The translations under genes were made by a program, and so were the position numbers. From the NCBI GenBank assembly GCA_963966185.1, contig CAWZYM010000280.1, positions 124,001 through 188,000 on the forward strand: a stretch of 64,000 bases of DNA, read 5' to 3'. Below the pieces are notes generated by a model. The model worked only from the letters and a program-made list of their open reading frames with translations. It did no database searches and was not told the origin of the DNA. Position 1 is the stretch's first letter, and each line of letters starts with the position of its first letter. This DNA is from Rhabditoides inermis. Taxonomy: Eukaryota; Nematoda; Chromadorea; Rhabditida; Rhabditidae. Below, piece after piece: positions 33,825-43,900 of the stretch.

Positions 33825-36800
33825 GTTGCCGTCATGCGAAGCTCTCGCTGATCGGACAATGCAACCAAAGCAAAACAAAAAGAGACGAGGCTGCGCCCCG
33901 AGAGAGCAGAATGATTTGAGGACACTATATGAGAAAAACAAAGCACATGCGGTGAAACGTATTCTTGGCGAAGAGTCGAATACTTACTTGAATACTTGAA
34001 TGCTTCTTCAGCTTGCAAGCGCGGAGCCCATCTTTCGCCACAGTGAACGGTCTCGAGCTGCAGTTGCCCACTGCTTGTAGTCGTTCCTGCGCCCATAGAA
34101 CAAGTTTGTATTATTGCGGACAGAATCTGCCCAGCGGGTTGGCGGCCGTCCGGGTTCTCGAGTGACGTTGCGCGGCCTCCAATCGGTAGTCGCCCGTGTC
34201 CATCGCCCGTCCGTCCTCCTTTGTATGTGTCCGGCCCATCTATGTTTGCTGCGCGCCATGTAGGAGGTTGGGTTGGTCAACGCGGATCTTGCCCGCATGT
34301 CCTCGCTGCTCAGTCCCTCGTCTCGCTGCCGATAGAGTGAGTATCCCAGCATCTGTCGCTCCATTGCGCGGTGTGCGGTCTGGATGCGACCGAGCGTGGT
34401 GGTAGTGTAGGCCCACGTCTCCGAGCCGTAACTCAGTGCGGGGAGTACGCACGTGTTGAAGAGGTTCGCTTTGAGGTGTTTGTCGTTCAGCGTGCCCAGT
34501 GTCTCCTTGATGTTGCCAAATGCCGCCCATCCTGCTCTCGTTCTCCTTGCAATCAACCAAGTTTAAAGTTACTCTCGCAAGACGACTACGGTCGCGCCAT
34601 GCGACTATGATGCGGTGAGGCGGCTAGCAGCCAACAAACCCAAGTTGAACATCTCCGACTCATTGTTGAGGCGGTTCGGACAAAACGAAGTGTTGACTGT
34701 TAAAAAAAAAATAAGCCTAATACGGCGCCGGGACCAGATGGCATTATGTATAGTGACCTTATCCTGGCCGATCCTGAAGGGCTGTTCATTACTGAACTAT
34801 TCAATTGATGCATGCGAGAACAGCGCATCCCGAAAAGCTGGAAAGAAACGAATACGTCTCTTATTTACAAGAAGGGAGACGAGATGGATATTGAAAACTG
34901 GCGACCGATCAGTCTTATGAATGTTCTGTACAAAGTGTACACGGGTCTCTTGACAAAGAGAATGTGCGCGATTAAAGGAATGATTAGTGATTGCCAGAAG
35001 GGCTTCACAAATAGAGAAGGTACATTGGAGAACATTGCTCTTCTCCGAACACCGATTCAACATGTCAAAGCGATGAAAGGTGACATTTGTGTATCATGGT
35101 TCGACCTTGCCAATGCATTTGGCACCGTGCCACACATAGCGATACTCGAGGCCCTCAGGGCTTTTGGCTTCCCGCCCGAATTTCGACACATCATTGCGGA
35201 CTTGTACGATGGAGCATCATTCCGCGTAAATACAAAGCACGATCAAACTAAAAGCATATCAATGAATGCAGGTGTGAAACAGGGTGACCCAATCTCGCCT
35301 ATCTTGTTCAACATTGTGCTGGAAATGATCATTCGAGCACATCTAAAGAGAGTGAAACCTTTGGAAATCCTTGGCCAGAGGTTTTCGCTGCTGGCTTTTG
35401 CTGATGACATGGCTGTGATCACGAAGAATCATTCGGACATGCAATATCAGCTTGAGAGAATGGCAGCTGACGCAAACCAGATAAATTTGATATTTAAGCC
35501 ACGCAAATGCGGCACACTCACTATCCAAAAAGGAAGAGTGATTACGAAAGAGACAAAGATGTATGACCAGTGCATTACTGTACTCAGTGAATCAGACAGT
35601 TACAAGTATCTAGGTGTAAATGTCGGTTTTCGCGATAAAATCGAACCGACTGAATCACTCGAGCAAATGAAAATCGATATAAGGAAGCTGGCAGCAGCCA
35701 GAGGCTCGCTCAGTGGCGATCAGCTGAGAGACGCAATCAAGACCTCTGTGATTTCGCGCCTATACTATTTCGCGATGAATGACAAGTTGCCAATAAGCAG
35801 CATTGATGAGCTAGAGAGGACGCTCGCAACAACTGTTGCCCACATACAGAATGTGAAGGGTGGAGTGCCGAAGCTGTACTTGTAATGCTCGAAAGGCTTC
35901 CATATGCAACATTCGAAAGACATCATGTATACTGGTAATATAAACACGACAATAAAGCTGTTGTGGTCGGACGATGCCTATATAAAGAATGTGTTTTGGA
36001 ATCTTCTGGAATACATTTCAGTAACTTGGATTGGAGTGCAAGAGGCAATCACGCTCGATAAGAAAGAGATGTGTGCACGCTATTTGAATGATGAGCAGTC
36101 GGGATACCGAATCGGGTCATACGGTAGCCGGACAAATGTGATGCGCAACTGCCGAGAGGCGGTGCGACACTTCAGAAAGACAATGCACGTTTTCAATGTG
36201 AAATGTGTGAATGGTGAGCTGGTGGTTGAAATGCAAGCAACCCCAGCCAGCAAAAAACCGATAACCGATAGAAAGATGAAACATCTCCTCAAACGGAGAA
36301 TCACGTGTGCGCTGGAAGAGTGCAACATTGAGAGAATGAGTACCGAGTACTCGATAATCGGAAATAATTTCGATATGTTTGTGCAAGACAATCAAAATGT
36401 GAGAATCCTACGAGACAAATTGCCGCAGGCAATAACTGAGAGTGCGATTGAGTGGAGACACCGGGCGCTGCTCGATAATTTACCTCTGAAAGGATCGAGA
36501 TTCAATTCGAAGAATGCAGAATCAGACAAGATATGCTCTGTGTGCAATGAGAGAAAGATTGAGACGCTTGCTCACGTGCTCAATGGGTGTGAAGCTCATT
36601 TGAAAACGGGAGTAACGGACAGGCATAACAACATTCAAGACATAATAGTAGCTGCTGCGGAAAAGAGCGCAGTGAATCAAAATGCTTGGATTGAGACTGA
36701 TACGCGCAATGCGATAGATGGAGGAAACCTCCGCCCCGACATTGTGCTGAAAAAAGAGAGTGAAAAGGAAGTGGTGATAGTGGTTGTGCGTGTCTCTTTT

Positions 36801-36998
36801 GGAAAGGGAATCGAGTCATTCCACAACGCTGCTGCTGATAAAATCGATAAGTACACTGGTATTGCTGAAACATATAAAGCGTTGGGTTACAAAGTATCTC
36901 TTCACCGTTTCATTGTCAGTTCTCTCGGTGACTATTGGAAAGAGAATGATAGTGCGATGAAAGCTCTTGGAATTCCAAAGACGGAGTGGAATGATTAG
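33814..36998 (+). pseudogene. NeSL-type RT and restriction-like endonuclease region
   Basis: All segments lie in an R2/NeSL-like order. A linker (33,814-33,999) ends in HAVKRILGEESNT. An RTE fragment is inserted (about 34,004-34,560). TAPGPDG follows near 34,720, then RIPKSWK and GVKQGDPISPILFN, the catalytic FADD near 35,397-35,408, and a long thumb. A CCHC knuckle (CSVC..H..C, 36,535-36,590) precedes RPD (36,732-36,740) of the PD-(D/E)XK endonuclease. Defects: a one-base shift at an A10 run (34,692-34,701), TGA at 34,806, TAA at 35,883, and Val (GTT 36,783) where the second catalytic Asp is expected. The 3' UTR probably extends past 36,998. No spliced-leader target sequence was seen next to it. 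Confidence 0.85.
34004..34560 (-). mobile_element. RTE-like LINE 3' fragment nested in NeSL
   Basis: A 182-aa minus frame (34,556-34,008) has the RTE-type C-terminal landmarks LPALSYGSETWAYT, AMERQMLGYSL, RWAGHIQRR and GRPPTRWADSVR. It lacks the reverse transcriptase core, so it is a 5'-truncated insertion, the usual outcome of target-primed reverse transcription. The NeSL frame resumes in phase 1 after it (34,615), consistent with a simple insertion. The left end carries short ACTTGAATA repeats like an RTE tail. Confidence 0.8.
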
Positions 36999-37013
36999 AT
37001 TGGACAGATCCAA

Positions 37014-37452
37014 TGCAAGACTCTGGAATATTCAAAAGCTATATATTATTTGCATACGTCGGGGGAGAGTTACAACCCAAATTATAGAAATACTAGACCA
37101 GAAAAAGCACTGAAGATGGTTGCGAGATACAAAGAAAGATACGAGAGAACCCGACAACAGCGAGAAGTTGGGCAGTGAGATAAGCCATCTGGTCATGTTA
37201 CAATTCAACACTGATACTGTACTCGTGTAGGGCTGTCTCTCTCCCCGCGACAAGGGGACCAAGAGAGCTGTCCGATAGTGCGCGATACAGCCGGCCGCCG
37301 CCACGCTCGCCGGACGCCTCGAGGATGCTGCGACCAAGCTTCTGCTGCTGAGGGACCAACGACGGACGCGGCCGGACCCAAGTCATTCGCCAACTATCCA
37401 AGAAAAACTCCAAACACTCCCAATGCCATACGATTTGAGATAAATCATTTCA

Positions 37453-37455
<3 letters not shown>
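37014..37455. other. NeSL 3' flank and GC-rich spacer
   Basis: The first part may be NeSL 3' UTR. The GC-rich part (37,220-37,400) shows no recognised gene. Confidence 0.35.
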
Positions 37456-37502
<47 letters not shown>

Positions 37503-37645
37503 ACACAGGGAAGCTTTTCGGTTTTCAGAACGGACTCGCATCCCGCGGGGAAATCACGTGAGCAGCACGCATCAACTCTTCAATTTGGCTGCACACTCTC
37601 ATTATTTCGAGTGCCGATAGCTTCATTGACTTTTTTAACTGTACG
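37456..37645. repeat. Direct repeat flanking gene E, left copy
   Basis: A (TC)n run is followed by AACGGACTCGCATCCCGCGG, AAATCACGTGAGCAGCA and GAGTGCCGATAGC. The same order recurs after gene E at 40,665-40,892. The pair brackets the gene and marks a probable tandem-duplication unit boundary. Confidence 0.75.
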
Positions 37646-37649
<4 letters not shown>

Positions 37650-37693
<44 letters not shown>

Positions 37694-37698
37694 CGTAT

Positions 37699-37762
<64 letters not shown>

Positions 37763-37763
37763 G

Positions 37764-37796
<33 letters not shown>

Positions 37797-37802
37797 ATAT
37801 AT
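37650..37802. repeat. (TA)n microsatellite upstream of gene E
   Basis: A long imperfect TA repeat with a few ACACACA and AAATA interruptions reaches to 40 bp before the gene E ATG. It replaces the distal upstream block found in gene C. Confidence 0.95.
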
Positions 37803-38258
37803 CAGAACCCTGCCGGCTAAGTTACAACAAAGTGAGTGAACGATGTCGACTAGCGCAACTGACTGGAGTTTTGTCTACGGAGCGTCAGCCTCCCTTTGTG
37901 TTGTGAGATTTTTTATTTATTTTCTTTCTTTTTTTATTTTCAAATGGGCAAATTATTATTCAGTGCGGATTGCTGGGTATGTTCTTCAACGCATTTTCCG
38001 TTCTGTTACTGTTCAAAAATGCGACACTTCGGAGTGCTTTTGGTATGTTTCTTCGAAAACTTTTTAAAACTTCTTTTGAAAAAAGTGTTCAGGTGTTTTA
38101 TGCGCCTCTCACACAGTTGCAAATTTTGGAGTTTGTTCATTGTTCGTGATATGGTGTGTTCCCATAGCGTTCTTGTGAGTTAAAATGACGTTTTTCTTTG
38201 AAAAACAAAATTGTTTCCAGCCAACGACCTGACATCTCTTATACGACTCTTGGAATTA

Positions 38259-38974
38259 GAGAGGGCGCGCCAGCGCCCTCTCGTTTGTACTGGATGTCCC
38301 CGCGCGCTAGAATGCTCAAAAACGACTTTTCCCGGATGAAGCACTTTTCCTCATTTTGAAGTGATTTCCACTGTTACATTGCATTCACATCTCTATTCGA
38401 TAGAGTTATAGAAAGTTGTATTGAGTTTGATTGAATTTGAAGCGAGATACGGAGAGTCCGCATTCGAGTGCGGATTGAGATTGGTGTCGGGCGGGCGGGC
38501 GGGCGTCGGACAATCGCTTTCGCCCCGCCCCCTCTGTGTGTGAGTGAGAGAGAGGCGAATAGCGGGTGCGCGTCGGTACCCTCGCAGCGAATCGCGAACG
38601 TGTATGAAAATATAATTTTGTGAAACAAAACTTAAGAAAAGGACAGATATTATCTTTCAAAAGTACTTCCAAGTAAAAGTAGTTGGTTTGTACTGTTGTC
38701 TCAGTTGAGCAAAAGGACTGACATGTTTTCAATGGAGACATGTGCAAACAGGCTCTCAGCATTATTCGACGTGTTATGTTACAACAGAAGTTGTGTTTTT
38801 AGATAATAACTGCATAACTTTGTAAACGCGTTCATTATAATATGGCCGCTTTGCACTGGTATGAGAGAGAGAGCCTGTTGGCACATGTCTCCATTGAAAA
38901 CATGTCAGTCCTTTTGCTCAACTGAGACAACAGTACAAACCAACTACTTTTACTTGGAAGTACTTTTGAAAGAT
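38259..38974. mobile_element. Foldback element inserted in gene E exon 4
   Basis: The insertion is flanked by AATTA at 38,254-38,258 and 38,975-38,979. Gene D reads straight through (CTTGGAAACATGTTAGG), which defines the empty site. The left end is a GC hairpin (GGGCGCGCCAGCGCCC) followed by CGTTTGT. The middle contains GGGCGGGCGGGCG. The right part is a palindrome with arms about 38,649-38,757 and 38,868-38,977. It has the same architecture as 21,749-22,792 and no ORF. Confidence 0.85.
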
Positions 38975-39471
38975 AATTATGTTAGGAATGATTCTGACGG
39001 GGTTTTGGAACGTTGGCATGTACTCACATCTTGTTATTGCAATAAACAGAATTGCAGGTCCACTAAAGGCAACATATACTCAGTTGACACTTTTCTTTTA
39101 GCAATTTGCTTCCCGATAGCAGCTCGCAATTTTCTCACATTTCGATCGAGTTTTTTCGTCGTTGTCATCGTATGGCTGCTAGCCTGCTGTCACATGGCAC
39201 CGTACCTGATCTATCGTACATGTGTTTTTCCAGACATTTTTCCACGCTCATTTTCAGAAAGCAGTTGCTACATGAACTTTGATCCCTCCATAGTAATGTG
39301 GGTAGCTGCTGAGACGCCATGTGGACACGTGATGACTGTGTGAGTACGATGTATTCGTATAACGTCATCAAAACGTTTTTCAGATACACTGACTATTACA
39401 CTTCGCTGTTCACGGTGGCCTGTATCATTCTCATCGATGCGTGCACATTCGTGAAATTGCGAGCGCTATCG

Positions 39472-39949
39472 GTGTCATGCACAGCGGAATATCCGCTAAA
39501 CGGCCAATAGGGAAAATTCGCCGGGGTGGGCAGCGGCAGATATGGAGTGTTTCGGCCACTGAACGGCCAGTAAGGCTGACGTGTCCTTTCCGCCTGCAGG
39601 CCGCAGCGCGCGCGATAGAGACGCGGCGCGGCGCCCCGCCCCCTGAAGCGCATTTCAGACACAACGGAACGCAATAACGCAAAACGCATGCGTTTTCTAT
39701 GCAGCGATTCTAGAAGGTGCGTAACACAGCCGCAGCCGCACGCACCATGCGGCGAAACGCATTGTGGCGTGCGGTTGCACTTTGCAATCGGAAACGCATG
39801 CCGCACATGCGTTGCGACTTGTATAGAAGGGCCTCAAGATTCCAAGAGCGCGGCGCCCCGCCCCTGTTTTTTTTCTTTCTTTGAAAAACGAGGACTTCGG
39901 GCAGCCATGATTATGTAAAATCGAGTTTGCTCATTCGAAATTGTTTCAG
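39472..39949. repeat. GC-rich repeat in intron 7 of gene E
   Basis: Close match to intron 7 of gene D, with a short deletion near the left end. It contains AAACGCATGCG, CGCATGCCGCACATGCG and GCGCGGCGCCCCGCCCC. Confidence 0.6.
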
Positions 39950-40327
39950 AATGACGTGGGCAGATCGAAAACGCACAGGAAGCTAGAGATCCGATTTTTC
40001 ACACAGTCCTGTCTTCATGAGTTCATTTTCGTGTCGGAAATCGCTTGTTTCAGCTATATCTGCACATTTTCGGGCGATTCACGATGGCTATGGTAAAATC
40101 GAAGTAAATATTATCACAACACGCGAATTTTTCAGGTTTCTCACAACAACGTTCGTGTGGGTGTTCTGTCATCTCATGGACGGGTAAGCTCTTTCTTGCA
40201 TGATTCTTTATAACATGGAACATTTCATAGGGTCTGCTTTGTGTGTTTCCACTTTGGTCGAGCCCAATTCCGAAACACAGCTTCAAATGTTATTCCCGTA
40301 CAGTCGACCAATGTTTCCAAAATGTAA

Positions 40328-40663
40328 ATGAACTATGACACTGTATTATAAATCGATTTCATCTTGGTGCTTGCAAACGATGTTAGCCATGCTTTGTGGA
40401 CAGAACTTTATGAAGAACATAAATACAAACTACATACAGGTTTTTTCTCATCACAATGAACTCATAGAAGCATTCAATTCATAACAAAATTCGAGAAAGA
40501 ACATGAAATTTCGAAACAGTAACTCCGTTCTAAAAACAGTGTCGTTTCAAGCTCACACAAATTGGCATCTTACACAACTGTTCCGTTTTATGAAACTCGA
40601 ACTCATACAGGTAATCCAAACCTGTGGGGAAGGCGCGTTCAATCAGCCACAAAAAAAACTCTT

Positions 40664-40664
<1 letters not shown>
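40328..40664. other. 3' flank of gene E
   Basis: It resembles the 3' flank of gene C (19,080-19,400), including CAATTCATAACAAAA and GTAATCCAAACCTGTG-type words. No coding sequence. Confidence 0.45.
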
Positions 40665-40700
<36 letters not shown>

Positions 40701-40892
40701 TTCTTTCTTTCTTTTTCTCTCTCTTTCTCTCTTTCTCTCTCTCTTTCACACAAGCAAGTTTTTTTTTCGGTTCCCAGAACGGACTCGCATCCCACGGGGA
40801 AATCACGTGAGCAGCACTCATCAACTTCTCAATTTGACTCCCGCAGTCTCTTATTATCTCAAGTGCCGATAGCTGCATTGATTCTTTGAACC
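40665..40892. repeat. Direct repeat flanking gene E, right copy
   Basis: A (CT)n-rich tract at 40,665-40,745 is followed by AACGGACTCGCATCCCACGG, AAATCACGTGAGCAGCA and AAGTGCCGATAGC. It pairs with 37,456-37,645. Confidence 0.75.
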
Positions 40893-41044
40893 GTCCGAAT
40901 GTCCGACTTTTCAATGGGCTGTGTGAATGCGACCAACTTTCCGTGTGTTTCAAAATGTTGAGAAGTGATGTTCAGCCGATGTACCGCGAGAGAAACAGTT
41001 TATTCCGACGTTTTGTCTCTCTATCATTAGGGAAAGCATTACCT

Positions 41045-41880
41045 ACAAAATACAATGTGATAAAATCTGACAACAATATTAAGCTCAAAAACAACAGTTC
41101 AATACGCAATAACAAAAAACAAGTGCGGAAAAACAATGTGGGTGGAATGATGACTACATAATTGGACATGATTGTACAGTACCTGAGGCAACCGAGGAGT
41201 CCTACTAGGTCGACCGGGAGATAGAGCGAAAGGCCGGGAGAGAGAGAGTGATAGGCACGAGGATCATGAGTGAAGCATAGGTAGGCTTAACGCCCTTTGC
41301 CACCGCCGTTCGGCTATTAGGCTCAGCTTTCCGATTCAGAACCGGTTTGCGAGACATAATTTCCATGGCCTCGACAATAGACCGTTGCTTGGGGTGCGGG
41401 TGAGTGGATAGGATGCGGACAGTGAATGTGCAAGGAATGTGAGGGTGTGCTGCGGGATCAGTGCTGTGAAAAGCAATGATACCACTACTTCTATCTTCTA
41501 TTAACATGTTCCTGCACCCTCAGTTTGAGAGGTCGACCCGTCTGCCCGACGTACTGCTCCCCGCAGACAGTGCACTCAATGAGATACACCGCCGCCTTCT
41601 TCTGACAGTCACTCAGTCTACCCTCCGGGCAGATGACACAGCCTCTGGTGTTACAAAGCTTGTCATAGGTTCGGTTACTGCAGAGTAGGTTGCGGAGATT
41701 GGAGCCGGGCTTATGAACAACAGTCACGCGAATTCCCGACAAACGGAAACAATGCTTGAAAGCAGCCGCAAGATTGTCATTGATAAAGGGAAGACAAATG
41801 ATGGGAAGAGAGGGTGCGGGTTCAAAAGTAGAAGAAGGGGACGCAAGGTGAGTGGGTTTCCGATACAAGCGTCCTGACCT
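41045..41880 (-). pseudogene. Penelope-like element GIY-YIG endonuclease relic
   Basis: The minus frame 41,868-41,491 contains LPIICLPFINDNL, CVICPEGRLSDCQKKAAVYL and IECTVCGEQYVGQTGRPLKL. This is the Cys-bearing GIY-YIG domain (here VYLI..QYVGQTG) found at the C-terminus of Penelope-like retroelements. One base shift after EHVNRR moves the frame to 41,507-41,205, which carries the C-terminal part ending EAMEIMSRKPVLNRKAEPN. The reverse transcriptase part is absent. The 3' tail (41,040-41,200) matches 24,330-24,430. It is a truncated, non-functional copy. Confidence 0.8.
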
Positions 41881-41910
41881 AGAGATACCGACTGTAGACC
41901 CGTTTTGGGC

Positions 41911-43126
41911 ACAAAATAGACAACGCGGGCCGGAAGCTCTTCATTGGCAGTCACATACGCGAGATGTTGCGCGCATTACACTGATGAGAGAGCGGGCCTT
42001 CGCAGCAGCCGCGCCCCTCTATTGCATCAATCGAGGTCATTACACTTGGCCAGATGGGCCGTGATAAGAGTGCATTAGTGCATACATAATCCGGACCATC
42101 GCATCCCACCCCTCTTAACATGATCTCGCCCTCGAGACATAAGCAATGCACAACACTTATACGATGTGACTATCCAAGATACAGGTACAATGAAGCGGAG
42201 ATTTCATGAACCTAACGGACTGAGCAAAAGTGTTTTACTGACAACGACTACAAAACAGTGTACTACTAGTTGGCTCACCGCGACCTGTCTCCGTCTACTC
42301 TCCTTGCTAGGGGGACGGTGCTCGCACGGCCTCGCTTCTTGGCGATCCCTCCGGTCGGTACCGTGGGAGATGTGGCGAGGGCTCCTTGGCTCTGCTCGTC
42401 TCAGCATTAATATAGCTCGGCGGCAATAGGACTGTGGTCGTATCACTTTGAATATAGTCAAGTGTGGCAGGCAAAGGGACTCGGCGCGCGTGATGGGATC
42501 ACTCACACGGCTATTCTGGGACTACAAAACCAGAAAATGGGGCATAAAGAAATTGGGAGATGGTCAGTGGAATGGAATACTTTGAATATAGTAGTGTAGA
42601 CTGCAGGCGAACTTTATACTTAGACTGCGTCCGGCGTTATACGTTGTTGTCGAGATGACCACACATTACCATCCGACCAGATATTACAACGAATAACCAC
42701 AACACAATAAGTTGTCGATAGCCAGAGGAAGAAATCGACCAGGTAGTACTCACAGTGCTGCTCCGCATGTCTCCGGAGAAGTGTAGACTCCAGGCGGACG
42801 GAATGTGGGTGTAGCGGTACCCGAGATCTTTTCCAAATTACACCGACGTTGAACAGATGGAATATAGTTCAGACGACTGGGAATTCGGTAGGTAGAACCT
42901 CCATGCGACACGATGGTTAGTCGTATCCTTCGTCCACAATAGACAACGCGGGCCGGAAGTTCTTTATTGGCAGTCACATACGCGAGATGTTGCGCGCAAT
43001 ACACTGATGAGAGAGCGGGCCTTCGCAGCAGCCGCGCCCCTCTATTGCATCGATCGAGGTCATTACACTTGGCCAGATGGGCCGTGATAAGAGTGCATTA
43101 ATGCATACATAATCCGGACCATCGAA
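41911..43126. mobile_element. TRIM-like element, second copy
   Basis: Direct terminal repeats (41,911-42,103, start truncated, and 42,904-43,124) share ACAACGCGGGCCGGAAG, GAGATGTTGCGCGCA and GCAGCAGCCGCGCCCCTC. The full right repeat starts TGCGACAC and the left one ends CATCGCA, matching TG..CA LTR ends. The 800-bp interior is a diverged version of that at 16,990-17,740, with no gag or pol motifs. Confidence 0.7.
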
Positions 43127-43900
43127 TTATCATTGTTATGATCATCGAACACACTGGTTAGTATCACAGGGAAACAGTGCGAGATGCCGCTCCCTGATGA
43201 TACTAACGAAACTGATAGAAACGTATGAGACACAAATCAATCAAATTAACGCGGTACTTTTACAATGCACTTGGGTCGGGGGAAGCAGGCACATCAGAAT
43301 CACAATATACTTATTACTGCCTAAAAAGATAGATCCACTAACATACCAGACTACACAGCCAGATGCCTACTGTTTTATAGAAAATAGAACTGGGGTCTGC
43401 TTAGACTATTGTCTCTCACAGAAAAAGGTACTCAACCTATTGGTACTGTCGTACAAAAGACGCTCAACCAATCGGCCCTATTGCATCAAAATAAGCTCAG
43501 GTAATTGCTACTGTTGCTATAAACGGAATGCTAAGACAATTGACCCTATCGCATCATGAATGTACAAGAAATAATCAATAAATCAATACACAAAGTATAT
43601 ACAGAGTTTACTACCACCATTCCACACATACAACAATATACGCACTCTCTCTCCTTGTGCGATTATGTAGAGCCAGAGGTGTTCTGAATGGGCAGCCGCG
43701 GCCCGCTATCAAATCGATCGATCGGCGAAGAGAGTGCGAGTGAGAGGGCTCGACAGTTAGAGAATGCGTGAATAGCGAAAGAGCAGAGCAGTCCGAATGA
43801 GACTGCTCTGTTCTCTGTACCACAATTTCTCATTTCGAACAGTAATACCAGACACCTGTTAGGAAGATCAGTTGAGCGCACGCGGCCCTGCACTTACAAT
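43127..43900. other. Unassigned sequence after TRIM copy
   Basis: A 120-aa + frame (43,197-43,559), Cys- and Tyr-rich with YCFIENRTGVCLDYC and NCYCCYK, has no recognised family and no splice or expression signal that I can support. A GA/CT-rich hairpin-like region lies at 43,640-43,820. Confidence 0.3.

Larger units (their letters stand above)
37843..40327 (+). pseudogene. Srx gene E, disrupted in exon 4
   Basis: Exons: 37,843-37,902, 37,964-38,042, 38,093-38,174, exon 4 split as 38,221-38,258 and 38,980-39,057, then 39,102-39,215, 39,258-39,339, 39,384-39,471, 39,950-40,092, 40,136-40,183 and 40,231-40,327. Without the insertion the frame would be open for 302 aa, very close to gene D. A 721-bp insertion sits in TM3 coding DNA between TTLG and the MLGMI equivalent. 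All other splice sites and frames look intact, so the loss is recent. The tail reads AQFRNT, not AEFRKT. Unless the insertion is spliced out, the receptor is truncated near residue 86. Confidence 0.8.

Noticed and set aside
31167..36395. Minus-strand frames of 92-103 aa in both NeSL copies
   Set aside because: They lie antisense to the conserved NeSL coding frame and are shadows of it.
36999..37200. Spliced-leader gene as NeSL insertion target
   Set aside because: No SL1-like sequence was found next to either end of the NeSL copies, so target-specific insertion is not supported here.
37648..37839. Open frame of Tyr/Ile repeats
   Set aside because: It is translation of the (TA)n microsatellite, not a gene.
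43197..43559. 120-aa Cys/Tyr-rich frame as a real gene
   Set aside because: No homologous family recognised, no splice or start evidence, and surrounded by repeats. Mentioned only as unassigned.
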